Source: Microlunatus speluncae
GTDB lineage: Bacteria > Actinomycetota > Actinomycetes > Propionibacteriales > Propionibacteriaceae
Length of the DNA: 64,000 nucleotides
Direction of reading: 5' to 3'
NCBI RefSeq assembly: GCF_009299835.1
Contig: NZ_VKCZ01000019.1
Coordinates: forward strand, 186,001-250,000
Part shown: positions 17,433-26,561 of the stretch, one piece after another
Numbering within the stretch: the stretch's first letter is position 1
Layout of the letters: the number at the start of each line of letters is the position of its first letter
Translations under genes and position numbers: made by a program
The notes under the pieces: model-generated
The model's input: only the letters and a program-made list of their open reading frames with translations
Told to the model about the DNA's origin: nothing
Databases searched by the model: none

Positions 17433-18659
17433 ATGACCACTACAGAACCGTCCAGCCCGATCCGTACGGCTCCGCTGCCCTCGGTCGGGGATCCGTCCGG
17501 CCGGCGGTTCGGGCCCGAGGAGATCGAGGCCGTCACCCGGGTGATCACCAGCGGCCAACTGAACAGTACGGTCGGCGGTGAGACCCGCGCCTGGGAGCAG
17601 GAGTTCGGTGCCTACTACGGCGTGCCGGACGTGGTCGCGTGTTCCTCCGGCACGGCCGCCCTGCACCTCGCCGTCGCGGCCGTCGATCCCGGACCCGGTG
17701 ACGAGATCATCACCACCGGCCTGTCCGACGCCGGCACCGTGCTGCCGATCGTGATGCAGAACGCGATCCCGGTCTTCGCCGACGTCGATCCGCAGACCGG
17801 GATCCTCGATCCCGCGTCGGTCGAGGCGGCGATCACCAGCCGGACCAAGGCGATCATCGTGGTGCACCTGTTCGGGGTCGCGGCCCCGGTGGAGGAGTTG
17901 CGCGAGATCGCCGACCGGCACGACGTGATCTTGATCGAGGACTGTGCCCAGGCCTATGCCACCCGGACCGCATCCGGCGCGCTGGCCGGCACCATCGGTC
18001 ACCTCGGCTGCTTCAGCCTGCAGCAGTCCAAGCACATCACCGCCGGCGACGGCGGCATGGTGATCAGCAAGAACCATCCCGAGCTGGCCCGGCGGGCCCG
18101 GCTGTTCGCCGACAAGGCGTGGCCGCGGGACACCAACGAGCGAACCCATCTGTTCCTCAGCCTGAACTACCGGATGACCGAACTGCAGGCCGCGGTCGCC
18201 CGGGCTCAGTTGCCCAAGCTGGACGGGATCGTCGGCGACCGACGCGCCCGGGCGGCTCAGCTGGCCGCGGCGATCGCCGACCTGCCGGGTCTCCGGCCGG
18301 CGCCGGATGCGGGCACCAGCTACTGGCAGTTCCCGATCTTCGTCGATCCCGAGCAGGCCGGTGGCGACGGGCATCCGTACGCCAAGGTGCTCGGCGCGGA
18401 AGGGATCGGGGCGTCGGCCGGTTACATCCAGCGGCCGCTCTACCTCACCCCGGTGCTGGCCGAGGCGAAGACGTACGGCGACTCGGGCTTCCCGCTGAGC
18501 GAGGCCCGTTCGCGCTACGTCCGGGGTCTGTGCCCGGTCACCGAGTCCTTGATCGACGGCCGGCTGTTGGTGATCAGCTGGAACGAGAACTACACCGAGG
18601 CCGACGTCGACGACATCGCCGCCGCGCTGCGCAAGGCCAGCGAGCAGACGCTCGGCTGA
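17433..18659 (+). CDS. DegT/DnrJ/EryC1/StrS family aminotransferase (2)
   Basis: A 408-residue PLP-dependent sugar aminotransferase-type protein, paralogous to the divergent gene. EDCAQAYA supplies the ring-binding Asp. FSLQQSKHITAGDGG carries the cofactor Lys200. AGGGGA precedes the ATG. It is followed seven bases after its stop by the ceramidase-like hydrolase, with which it is presumably co-transcribed. The two DegT paralogues probably act on different substrates or form a heteromer. Confidence 0.9.
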   Translation: MTTTEPSSPIRTAPLPSVGDPSGRRFGPEEIEAVTRVITSGQLNSTVGGETRAWEQEFGAYYGVPDVVACSSGTAALHLAVAAVDPGPGDEIITTGLSDAGTVLPIVMQNAIPVFADVDPQTGILDPASVEAAITSRTKAIIVVHLFGVAAPVEELREIADRHDVILIEDCAQAYATRTASGALAGTIGHLGCFSLQQSKHITAGDGGMVISKNHPELARRARLFADKAWPRDTNERTHLFLSLNYRMTELQAAVARAQLPKLDGIVGDRRARAAQLAAAIADLPGLRPAPDAGTSYWQFPIFVDPEQAGGDGHPYAKVLGAEGIGASAGYIQRPLYLTPVLAEAKTYGDSGFPLSEARSRYVRGLCPVTESLIDGRLLVISWNENYTEADVDDIAAALRKASEQTLG

Positions 18660-18666
18660 GTTGATC

Positions 18667-20004
18667 ATGAGCAGCTCTGCCGAGTATCGGGTCGGCATCG
18701 CCACCGCCGACATCACGCCGCCGGTCGGTGGCCCGTTGGCCGGCTTCGCCGCGCGCGGTCCCCACACCAGCACCGGAGTCGATCATCCGCTCCGGGCGGT
18801 GACGACCGTGATCGGCGACGGCCGGACCGACCTGCTGTTGGTCAGTGTGGAGTGGCTCGGCTGCTACGACCAGACGTCCCGGCTGCGCCGGGTGCTGGGC
18901 GAGCGGACCGGCATCCCGGAGCGGCAGATCCTGCTCAGCGCTTCGCACACCCACTGCGGCCCGGCGATCCGGCACGCCGACTACGCCGAGCACGGCTGGA
19001 TCGACGAGGACTACCTCGAGGCGGCCATCGGCAAGATCGCCCGGGCGGCCGGGATCGCCGCCCGGCATCGGTTCCCGGCCGTGCTGCGGCAGGGGACGGG
19101 GGGCTGCTCCGTCGCGATGAGCCGGCGGCTGCCGGATCCCGATCATCCCGGCCGGGTCTTCGACTCGATGCTGCCCAACCCGGACGGAGTCACCGACCAT
19201 CAGGTCGGGGTGATCACCGTGGAGTCGGCCGACGACGGGGTGGTCCGCGGCATCATGATCAACTACGCCTGTCACCCGACCTCCCGGGGTGGGCTGAAGG
19301 TGAGCGGCGATTTCGTCGGCTTCGCCTACGACCACCTGGACGAGGCGTTCCCGTACGCGCAGCCGAGCTTCCTCCAGGGCTGCGGCGGTGATCAGAAGCC
19401 GCGGCCGGTCGAGCCCGGCGCGGCCGCGTTCGGCACCCGGACCCTGGATCAGGTGCGCGACCTCGGGTCTGACCTGGGGCGTGCGGTCCAGGCCGCGATC
19501 TCGGCCGGGTTGGCACCGGTGACCGGGCCGATCACGATCGGGTCGGCGATCGAGGTGCTGCGCACCGAGCCGGTCTCCCGGGAGACCCTGGAGGCGGAGC
19601 GGGACCGGCCGTCGGCCTCGTACCGGAAGCGGTGGGCGGAGGTGCTGCTGGATCGGCTGGACCGCGGCGTGCCCGACCTCGACCGGGTCGAGTTCGAGCT
19701 GCAGACGATCACCTTCGGCACCTCGCTGGCCCTGGTCGCGATGGCGGGGGAGATGACCGTCGAGCACGGCCTGCGGCTGAAACGTGATCATGGAACCCGG
19801 TTCGACCAGGTGCTGCCACTGGGCTACGCCAACGGCATGGTCGGCTACGTGCCGGTGGCCCGGCAGTTCGCCGAGTACGGCTACGAGGTGCTGGACTCCA
19901 ACCAGCGCTTCTTCCGCACCGGCCGCTACCTCCCGGAGACCGAGGACCAACTGCACGCCCGGATCGCCACAATGCTCCCCCCAACCCCGCCGACCCGTCA
20001 GTAA
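18667..20004 (+). CDS. Neutral/alkaline ceramidase N-terminal-domain-like hydrolase
   Basis: A 445-residue protein of the neutral ceramidase superfamily. It has GIATADITPPVGGPLAGF at the start and the zinc/active-site region LLSASHTHCGP. NYACHPTSRG supplies a further His, and FLQGCGGDQKPR follows. It lacks a signal peptide and the ceramidase C-terminal domain. Such stand-alone copies often sit in carbohydrate-catabolic clusters, where the substrate is not ceramide. ATG 18667 is chosen over TTG 18661. Its last five codons lie in a 64-bp repeat found inverted at 23653-23716. Confidence 0.75.
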   Translation: MSSSAEYRVGIATADITPPVGGPLAGFAARGPHTSTGVDHPLRAVTTVIGDGRTDLLLVSVEWLGCYDQTSRLRRVLGERTGIPERQILLSASHTHCGPAIRHADYAEHGWIDEDYLEAAIGKIARAAGIAARHRFPAVLRQGTGGCSVAMSRRLPDPDHPGRVFDSMLPNPDGVTDHQVGVITVESADDGVVRGIMINYACHPTSRGGLKVSGDFVGFAYDHLDEAFPYAQPSFLQGCGGDQKPRPVEPGAAAFGTRTLDQVRDLGSDLGRAVQAAISAGLAPVTGPITIGSAIEVLRTEPVSRETLEAERDRPSASYRKRWAEVLLDRLDRGVPDLDRVEFELQTITFGTSLALVAMAGEMTVEHGLRLKRDHGTRFDQVLPLGYANGMVGYVPVARQFAEYGYEVLDSNQRFFRTGRYLPETEDQLHARIATMLPPTPPTRQ

Positions 20005-20050
20005 CGCACCGGTTTTCGCGGCGTGTCGGTGCACAAGTGACGTCTCGACG
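19987..20050. repeat. 64-bp inverted repeat, left copy
   Basis: Reverse complement of 23653-23716, differing at three positions by eye. The copy covers the last five codons and stop of the ceramidase-like gene and 46 bp beyond. It contains a small GCACCG/CGGTGC hairpin that could act as terminator. Confidence 0.85.
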
Positions 20051-20175
20051 AGCCGGCGGGAGGAAGTCGGGTCCGTCGGCCCCGGCCTTCCACGATCTCC
20101 GGGCGTGAGCCGGTCGCCAGGATCGATCAGCGGAATTCGCTGCGGATCGGGCCGGCGTCTGCTTCACTCCCGTCC

Positions 20176-20856
20176 GTGGGCATCAGCAGTCGCACAGTGT
20201 GTGGACCGACCGACTCGCTGGTCCGGGTCTGGGCCGCCGAGTGTGACCGCGCGACCGACTTCAGCTCGCTGGCGACGTTTACGACCGGGATCGGGTTCGC
20301 GCGGATCGGCGGCTTCACGGCGGTGCATCTGCGCGGCCCGGCGACGAAGGCGACTCCGGCCGTCTGCTCGGCCGACTCGGAGTTCTTCGGCGTCGACTTC
20401 CGGCTCGGGACCTATCTGCCGATGTTTCCGCCGGCCGGGCTGGCCGACTTCCAGGACGCGGTGCTGCCGATCCTGCCGAGCGGCCGGATCCTGCTGGACG
20501 GCCGGGCCTGGGAGATGCCGACCCCGGACAACCTCGACGTCTTCGTCGACCGCCTGTTCCGGTCCGGGTTGTTGATCTTCGATCCGTTGATCGAGGAGTT
20601 GCGGCACGGCAGCAAGCTGCCGGAGCGGACCGCGCAGAGCCGGTTCCTCCGGGCGGCGGGTCTGTCCCGGCGCAAGCTGCGGCTGGTCGAACGGGCCCGC
20701 GACGCGGCCCGGCTGCTGCGGGCCGGGGTGCCGGTCGGCGACGTCGTGTTCCGGGCCGGCTATCACGATCAGCCACACCTGATCCGGTCGCTGCGAACGG
20801 TGATCGGCCACACCCCCGGCGAGATCGCGCGGGGCAAGGTCTTCCTCGACCTGTGA
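20176..20856 (+). CDS. AraC family transcriptional regulator
   Basis: A 226-residue protein. The C-terminal AraC helix-turn-helix is visible (ARLLRAGVPVGDVVFRAGYHDQPHLIRSLRTVIGHTPGEI). The N-terminal domain, rich in small residues, resembles an effector domain but I do not recognise the family. GTG 20176 is the only plausible start and has no clear ribosome-binding site. Followed by a DHFR-like gene on the same strand. Confidence 0.8.
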   Translation: MGISSRTVCGPTDSLVRVWAAECDRATDFSSLATFTTGIGFARIGGFTAVHLRGPATKATPAVCSADSEFFGVDFRLGTYLPMFPPAGLADFQDAVLPILPSGRILLDGRAWEMPTPDNLDVFVDRLFRSGLLIFDPLIEELRHGSKLPERTAQSRFLRAAGLSRRKLRLVERARDAARLLRAGVPVGDVVFRAGYHDQPHLIRSLRTVIGHTPGEIARGKVFLDL

Positions 20857-20961
20857 TCGGCGGTTCGGTACAAGACCGACGCCGGGTCCGGTCGTTACAG
20901 TCCTCGCGGCTCGTCCCCCGAGCAGGAGGGGACGGCCCCGAGAACAGGTGGAGAGAGACGC

Positions 20962-21516
20962 ATGCGCAAGATCATCAATTCGACCTACATCACCCTCGAC
21001 GGTGTGATCCAGGAGCCGCAGCACTGGCCGTCGCTCGGCAGTTTCAGCGACGACGGCGGCCAGGCCCAGTGGGAGGTGCTGGAGCACTGCGACGCTGTGC
21101 TGATGGGCCGCCACACCTACGACATCTTCGTCCCGGTGTGGACCACGTTGTCCGGCGATCCGCTGAGCGACCGGATGAATTCGGCTACGAAGTACGTCGT
21201 CTCCACGACGCTCACCGATCCGGAGTGGAACAACACCACCGTGATCAACAGCGACCCGATCGAGGCGATCCGTGAGCTCAAGCAGCAGCCCGGCGCCGAC
21301 ATCGCCCAATACGGCTTCGGCCCGATCGCGCACGGCCTGATGGCCGAGGGCCTGCTCGACGAGTTGCGCCTCTGGGTGCACCCGTTCTTCCTCGGCAAGG
21401 GCAGCGCGGACGACCTGATCTATCGCCCGGGCTCGACCGGCCGGTTCGAATTGGCCGACACGTTGACGCTGAAGAGCGGCATCGTCATCCTCACCTACCG
21501 CCTCGGGCCGAACTGA
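20962..21516 (+). CDS. Dihydrofolate reductase family protein (RibD C-terminal-like)
   Basis: A 184-residue RibD/DHFR-fold reductase of the YwjB/YyaP type. It has MRKIINSTYITLDGVIQEPQ at the start, VLMGRHTYDIF, and a C-terminal GSTGRFELADT segment. GGAGAGAGACGC precedes the ATG. These proteins reduce unknown NAD(P)H-dependent substrates and are commonly encoded beside regulators. Convergent with the nitrilase gene across a hairpin terminator. Confidence 0.88.
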   Translation: MRKIINSTYITLDGVIQEPQHWPSLGSFSDDGGQAQWEVLEHCDAVLMGRHTYDIFVPVWTTLSGDPLSDRMNSATKYVVSTTLTDPEWNNTTVINSDPIEAIRELKQQPGADIAQYGFGPIAHGLMAEGLLDELRLWVHPFFLGKGSADDLIYRPGSTGRFELADTLTLKSGIVILTYRLGPN

Positions 21517-21532
21517 CCTGAACTGACCGAAA

Positions 21533-21579
21533 GATCGTGGTCAGTTCGGCCCCGTCACAGCGCCGAACTGACCACGATC
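21533..21579. terminator. Bidirectional hairpin terminator
   Basis: Perfect 18-bp arms (21533-21550 and 21562-21579) with an 11-base loop. It lies between the convergent DHFR-like and nitrilase genes and overlaps the last codons of the latter. Confidence 0.85.
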
Positions 21580-22563
21580 CTGCTGATCCTGCCCGGGATC
21601 CAGCCGGACCGGCTCGGCCGAGAAACGGGCCTCGCGCGGATCCCGTTCGTCGCCGAACCGCCGGGTGAGGATGTCGTACAGCTCGGGTCGGCGGCCCTTC
21701 AGCCAGCGCCGCCCGCTGGACAGCGGCAACAGGTCGAGATCGAGGTCGGCGGCGACCATCGCGTCCGCTGCGGCCCAGGTCTCGGTCAGGATCCGGCCGT
21801 ACGGGTCCAAGATCATCGCGTTGCCGGTGCGCACCTCGTCGTCGTCCCGGCCGACGCCGTTGCTGAAGATCAGGAACAGGCCGTTGTCGTGGGCCCGCGA
21901 CGGCAACCAGCGCAGCAGCCACTCCCGACCGTTCGGCCCACGGAACTCGGCCTCGATCCGGGCCGGGTCGCGATCCCTGGCCTCCCACAGGGCGAGCGGG
22001 ATCGGCGTGGTGCCGTGCGGGCTGCGGGACCGGGTGCCACCGGTCTGATGCGGCGCGATCAACACCGATGCGCCGAGCAGGGTGGTCGCCCGGACGTTCT
22101 CGATCAGGTTGTTGTCCCAACAGATCAGAATGCCGGCCCGGACCCCCCACGGCGTATCGAACACCGTGTAACCGTCGCCGCTGGAGATCCCCTCGTGTTC
22201 GAACGCGTGCAGCTTGCGGTGCCGGTGCACCAGCCCGTCCGGCAGACACACGGCGTAGGAGTTGAAGAGTTGATCACCGTCGGCCTCCAGGAAGCCGATG
22301 CCGATGCCGATCCCGCGGGCGACGGCAAGATCACGAACAGCCGTGACGGACGGGCCGTCGAGCGGCTCGGCCAGCTCGCGCAGCCGCCCGACGGTCTGCC
22401 GCCGCAGGTGCCAGTAGCCGAGCAGTCCCATTTCCGGGAAGGCGATCAACTGCACGCCGTCCGTGACGGCCCGATCGGTGAAGGCCGTCATCCGGGCCAG
22501 GTTGGCCGCCTTGTCGTCGGGGCGGGGTTCGAATTGCACCGAGGCGGCGCGGAGTCCAGTCAC
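21541..22563 (-). CDS. Carbon-nitrogen hydrolase (nitrilase superfamily)
   Basis: A 340-residue nitrilase/amidase. The Glu-Lys-Cys triad is visible: Glu44 in AFPEMGLLGY, Lys117 in HRHRKLHAFEHE and Cys148 in ILICWDNN. The substrate is probably an amide or N-carbamoyl compound. GTG start at 22563. Divergent from the LysR gene with only 70 bp between, so it is the likely LysR target. Confidence 0.92.
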   Translation of the reverse strand: MTGLRAASVQFEPRPDDKAANLARMTAFTDRAVTDGVQLIAFPEMGLLGYWHLRRQTVGRLRELAEPLDGPSVTAVRDLAVARGIGIGIGFLEADGDQLFNSYAVCLPDGLVHRHRKLHAFEHEGISSGDGYTVFDTPWGVRAGILICWDNNLIENVRATTLLGASVLIAPHQTGGTRSRSPHGTTPIPLALWEARDRDPARIEAEFRGPNGREWLLRWLPSRAHDNGLFLIFSNGVGRDDDEVRTGNAMILDPYGRILTETWAAADAMVAADLDLDLLPLSSGRRWLKGRRPELYDILTRRFGDERDPREARFSAEPVRLDPGQDQQDRGQFGAVTGPN

Positions 22564-22633
22564 TCACCCAGCAGACCCCGCGCCCATGGCTACTGTCCAA
22601 TGAATCTCAGTGCGGATTGCATAACCTTCAGGA

Positions 22634-23521
22634 ATGGATGTCAGGCTGCTCCGGTCGTTCCTCGCGGTCGTCGAGGACGGCACGGTCGGTGGTGCCGCCG
22701 GTCGGCTCTCGCTCAGCCAACCGGCGCTGACCAAACAGCTGCAGGCGCTGGAACGACAGCTCGGCGGCACCTTGTTTCGTCGGGGCCGGCACGGTGCCGT
22801 GTTGACCGACTTCGGATCGGCGCTGCTACCCGACGCGCGGGACCTGGTGGCACGAACCGATGCCCTGAGCCGGCGCGCCGGCCGGGCCGCACGGGGTGAA
22901 CTGGGCCGGATCAGAGTCGGCTTCGGGCTCTCCAGCATCGAGTACGCCCCGCACGCCGTCGCCGCCTTCCGGCGCCGCCACCCGGACGTGCAGGTCAGCC
23001 TGGAGGACCTGCCGTCGCGCGTCCAGCTGGACCGGATCCGGTCCGGTGATCTGCACGTCGGCTTCGTCCGCCTGCCCGAGCGGCCGGAGCTGCCGTACCG
23101 GTTCCTCGGGGTCGACCGGCTGGCCGTCGCGGTCGGCCCGGACGCCGATCCGCCGGACCGGGCCGGATGGCCCGCTTGGCTGGCCGGGCAACCGGTGGTC
23201 CGGCTGGTGCCGACCCGCGGCCCGGGGTTGGCGGCGCAGATCGAACGGCTCCGCGCGGCCTGGGCGATCGGGCTGAACGTGATCCAGGAGACGGCGGACC
23301 TGCAGACCGTGCTCGCCCTCGTCGCCGCCGGCGTCGGCACGGCCCTGGTCCCGGCCAGCGGCCGCGGCATCGCTCCGGCCGGCGTCCGGCTGATCACGCT
23401 CGACGACCCGATGGCTGCTTGGCGGGTGGGCGCCGTCTGGCGCGCCGAGGAACCGGTCGCGCACCGCTTCGTCGAGCTGCTGGAAGCCGATCACCCGGAG
23501 CACACAGGCCCGATGAGTTGA
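22634..23521 (+). CDS. LysR family transcriptional regulator
   Basis: A 295-residue LysR regulator. The N-terminal winged helix is LRSFLAVVEDGTVGGAAGRLSLSQPALTKQLQALE, followed by a periplasmic-binding-fold effector domain. The 70-bp region shared with the divergent nitrilase gene contains an imperfect inverted repeat (about 22600-22622, AATC/GATT core arms) that could be its binding site. Probably activates the nitrilase gene. Confidence 0.9.
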   Translation: MDVRLLRSFLAVVEDGTVGGAAGRLSLSQPALTKQLQALERQLGGTLFRRGRHGAVLTDFGSALLPDARDLVARTDALSRRAGRAARGELGRIRVGFGLSSIEYAPHAVAAFRRRHPDVQVSLEDLPSRVQLDRIRSGDLHVGFVRLPERPELPYRFLGVDRLAVAVGPDADPPDRAGWPAWLAGQPVVRLVPTRGPGLAAQIERLRAAWAIGLNVIQETADLQTVLALVAAGVGTALVPASGRGIAPAGVRLITLDDPMAAWRVGAVWRAEEPVAHRFVELLEADHPEHTGPMS

Positions 23522-23554
23522 TCATGGTGCGGTGCCGCTAGGGACGCTGGGATG

Positions 23555-23623
23555 TTCGTTCCCTGAGCTTGTCGAAGGGCGAGGCCCGATCACCTGGCCC
23601 TTCGACAGGCTCAGGGAACGAAC
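23555..23623. repeat. Inverted pair of the dispersed TTCGTTCCCTGAG repeat
   Basis: A forward copy (23555-23580, with one T for C change) and an inverted copy (about 23597-23623) form a hairpin with ~26-bp arms. It lies downstream of the LysR gene. Confidence 0.85.
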
Positions 23624-23652
23624 AAGCAGCCTCTCCCGTACGCCCGCACCGG

Positions 23653-23716
23653 CGTCGAGACGTCACTTGTGCTCCGACACGCCGCAAAAACCGGTGCATT
23701 ACTGACGGGTCGGCGG
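23653..23716. repeat. 64-bp inverted repeat, right copy
   Basis: Inverted copy of 19987-20050, ending three bases before the stop codon of the - strand lipoprotein gene. Here it is non-coding, whereas the left copy overlaps coding sequence. Confidence 0.85.
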
Positions 23717-23719
23717 ATT

Positions 23720-24562
23720 TTAGGGGCAGGTGGGGAGGGGGTTGAGTAGGAGGAGGTGGGTCTGGTTGGCCACGGTCCAGTGTTGGGTCGGGTTCTGGGT
23801 GGTGGCGCGGTAGACGATTTCGGCTTCGGCGCCGCGGAGTTCGCCGCAGCGGAGGCCGCGGAAGGAGCGGCGGCCGGTCAGGAAGGTGTCGAGAGCGGGG
23901 CCGGGCCAGGGGCGGGTTTCGGGATCCTCGTCGCGCACCTTCTGTTCGTAGACGAAGATCCGGTCCGGGACGTACGGCGAGCGCGGGGCGTCGCCGACCA
24001 GGGCATAGCCGGCCTCGATCAGCGACCGCAGCCGGGCTCGACGATCGCGATGGGACTGGCCGAGCTTCTGGTCGATCGCCGGGCTGAACGCGTAGGCCCG
24101 GTGCCTGACCGGGGCGCCGGTGCCGTGAACCTGGACGAACGTCGAGCCGGCGTCGAAGACCTTCGGGCTGCCCAGGTCGAGCTGTTCGGCCAGGCCGGCC
24201 GCCCCGGCTCGCTCGGCCAGGCCGGCCACGAGCTCGGGATCGACCCTGGCCAGCTGGTAGCTGCGCCGCAGATCAGATCCGGAGATCCGGTCCAGCAGCA
24301 GGACCCGACCGTCGCCGTAGATCACCAGCGACGGCGACGTCACCGCGTAGAGCGCCGGCGGTGCCAGGCCGCCCGGGTCGCCGGTCACCTCGAGCACGAC
24401 CTGGCCGGGCGGTAGCGGCGTCGCCCGTGCGGGCTCCTCGGGCAGGCCGGTGCCGCGCGGATCGAACGGACCGAACGGTGGCACGGTGCAGCCGGACACC
24501 AGCAGGACGGCGATCATGATCATGATCCAGCCGGCCCGTAGCCGATCGCTGACCTCGACCAT
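23720..24562 (-). CDS. Hypothetical lipoprotein
   Basis: A 280-residue secreted protein. The start ATG 24562 (MVEVSDRLRAGW) follows a good GGAAGGGAG site. A hydrophobic segment IMIMIAVLLVSGC ends in a lipobox (Cys25), then a Pro-rich linker. The rest (VILE-rich, Tyr- and Asp-containing) resembles actinobacterial lipoproteins of unknown function. No catalytic motif recognised. Confidence 0.75.
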   Translation of the reverse strand: MVEVSDRLRAGWIMIMIAVLLVSGCTVPPFGPFDPRGTGLPEEPARATPLPPGQVVLEVTGDPGGLAPPALYAVTSPSLVIYGDGRVLLLDRISGSDLRRSYQLARVDPELVAGLAERAGAAGLAEQLDLGSPKVFDAGSTFVQVHGTGAPVRHRAYAFSPAIDQKLGQSHRDRRARLRSLIEAGYALVGDAPRSPYVPDRIFVYEQKVRDEDPETRPWPGPALDTFLTGRRSFRGLRCGELRGAEAEIVYRATTQNPTQHWTVANQTHLLLLNPLPTCP

Positions 24563-24627
24563 GCCTGACTCCCTTCCGCGGACCATCATCGTGGTCCCGC
24601 GACGGGTCATCCGGCAGGAGGTGCTTG

Positions 24628-24777
24628 TTCCGTTCCCTGAGCCTGTCGAAGGGCAAGTACGGTCGGTCCCTGATCCCGGCAAGGCACGACGGCCGAATCG
24701 GGCCTTGCCCTTCGACAGGCTCAGGGAGCGAAAGGATTCGGACAGGCTCAGGGCACGCCCTGCTGGCTCAGGAACGT
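24628..24777. repeat. Dispersed repeat cluster
   Basis: One forward copy (24628-24654) and one inverted copy (about 24706-24732) of the TTCGTTCCCTGAG element, followed by two decayed fragments of its CAGGCTCAGG end. It fills the gap between the lipoprotein and the deacetylase-like gene. Confidence 0.8.
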
Positions 24778-24788
24778 ATCGCTGGGGC

Positions 24789-26561
24789 TCAGCGGGTGAG
24801 GCGGTAGCTGCTGGTGCCGGCCGGAAGGTCGACGGTCAGCTCGTAGAAGGGCCGGCCGTGCCGGGTCACCGCGGCGACGCTCGCACCATCGGCCGAGGCC
24901 GGGGCCTGATCGACACCGGGCAGTTGCAGCACCAGGCCGGCGTTGGAGATCGGCTGCTCCGAGGTCACCTCGACCAGCCAGCCGTCCTCGTCGGTGGTGA
25001 TCGACAGCTCGACGCCGCGCCGGCCGCGTTCCCAGTCGTTGAGCTGGCGGGCGGTCCACCATTCCATGCCGCGCTCGCGGGCCAGCCGGGCCACCTCCGG
25101 GCAGGATTGCCGGGTCGGCGGCCGGAGTCGCAGGTGCGGGCCGTGGAACAGGAAGTGGGCCACGCCGTGCACCTCTTCGGCGCCGTCCAAGATCACGTCC
25201 CGGCAGGCCAGGTGGCCGGCCCAGGCCAGGTCCTGGGTGTGCAACGGCAGATTGATCACGTCCATCGGCCGGTTGTGCACCGAGAGATCACCGATCGGGA
25301 AGGACAGGTGCGCGGTGCCGAACGGGAAGCCGACGGTGCCCTGCTTGCTCGGGCCGCGGGACTCGTCGATCTTGATCCCGACCCGCTCGCACCAGCCGTA
25401 GAACTCGGTCCAACCCTCCCAGCGGGTGTAGTGGTTCTTGTTCGACACGATGTCGTCGGTGCCGGACACCGCCTGCGCCCAGGCGTACTGCGCCCGGAAC
25501 TGCGGCCATCCCCACGTGGACAGGTCGGCGTCGCCCATGGCGTTGTAGTGCAGCGCATGCTCGTGCCCGGCCGCGCCGATCGCGGCGTAGAGCTCGGGGG
25601 AGTAGCCACCGGGGAAGACCTGGCACCAGGTCACCGACACCCCGGCCTCGGCGAACGCGTCCAGCGCGGCCTGGCCGTCGTCCTCGATGTTGCCGTCCGC
25701 GTCGTGCGACATGTGGGCCATCGCCGGCACCCCGGCCGGCCAGTAGTGCAACCAGGCCGACGCCTGCTGCCGATGATCATGGGCCGCCCACAGCTGCTGC
25801 AGCAGGGTGACCCACCACAGGTCGGCTTGGGCTTGATCGAACAACGGCACCGCGGCCGGCGGCGGATAGGTGTGGGTGTAGTCCGCCGGCACCTCGGGGG
25901 CGCCCGGCGGCAGCGCGCGGTCGGCGTAGTCCAACGCCATCCCGTCCTCGCACTTGAGGATGCTGTCGTCGATCGGCGCGGTGCCGTCCGGCGCGGGCTT
26001 GCCGTCGCCGGCCACCGGATAGCCCTGCTGGATGGTGACCACGGTCCGCCACAGGTCGACGCCGTAGTTGATCACCGTCCCGTCGCCCTGCCTGCGGCGG
26101 GAGATCGCGGCGCCCCCGTCGGCCCAGGCGGCGAGCACCTCGGTCCCGTCGGCGGGCTCCAGCGCGCGACCGGCGATGGCTCGCAGCGGCCGCGACGGCG
26201 AGGTCGTCCAGGACGCGTCGTCGGCCAGGGCCACGGTCGCGTCGGCGTGCGCCGCCCCGGTCGTCGTCCCGGCCAGCGCGTCGAGCTCGGGCACCACCGC
26301 GGTGATGATCAAGGTCCCGCCGGCGGTCAGCCAGCCGTCCAGGGCTCGGACCGACTCGGCCGGCACCCGTTGCGGCGAGGCGATGATCAACACGTCGTAG
26401 TCGGCCAGGTCGCCGGGCACGGCCGGAAGCCGGCGATAGCCGAGCCGGGCATGATCAAGGACCTCGTAGGCGTACAGCCACCAGGCGTCGTCACCGGCGG
26501 CATGGGCCGCGCGGGTCGCCTGCTCGTCGATCACGATCCCGAGCCGGGCGTGGTCAGCCAC
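24789..26561 (-). CDS. Two-domain protein: GATase-like N-domain plus polysaccharide-deacetylase-like C-domain
   Basis: A 590-residue protein with no signal peptide. Residues ~1-200 look like a class I glutamine-amidotransferase-like/trimerisation fold (YDVLIIASPQRVPAES, LDGWLTAGGTLIITAV). The middle (AMAHMSHDADGNIEDDGQAALDAFAEAGVSVTWCQVFPGGYS, then HEHALHYNAMGD) matches the metal-binding SHD and substrate segments of NodB-type deacetylases. A beta-rich tail follows. GTG 26561 has AGGAGG seven bases upstream. Lies downstream of the regulator gene on the same strand and faces away from the heparinase genes. Role in trimming a polysaccharide is inferred from context. Confidence 0.65.
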   Translation of the reverse strand: MADHARLGIVIDEQATRAAHAAGDDAWWLYAYEVLDHARLGYRRLPAVPGDLADYDVLIIASPQRVPAESVRALDGWLTAGGTLIITAVVPELDALAGTTTGAAHADATVALADDASWTTSPSRPLRAIAGRALEPADGTEVLAAWADGGAAISRRRQGDGTVINYGVDLWRTVVTIQQGYPVAGDGKPAPDGTAPIDDSILKCEDGMALDYADRALPPGAPEVPADYTHTYPPPAAVPLFDQAQADLWWVTLLQQLWAAHDHRQQASAWLHYWPAGVPAMAHMSHDADGNIEDDGQAALDAFAEAGVSVTWCQVFPGGYSPELYAAIGAAGHEHALHYNAMGDADLSTWGWPQFRAQYAWAQAVSGTDDIVSNKNHYTRWEGWTEFYGWCERVGIKIDESRGPSKQGTVGFPFGTAHLSFPIGDLSVHNRPMDVINLPLHTQDLAWAGHLACRDVILDGAEEVHGVAHFLFHGPHLRLRPPTRQSCPEVARLARERGMEWWTARQLNDWERGRRGVELSITTDEDGWLVEVTSEQPISNAGLVLQLPGVDQAPASADGASVAAVTRHGRPFYELTVDLPAGTSSYRLTR

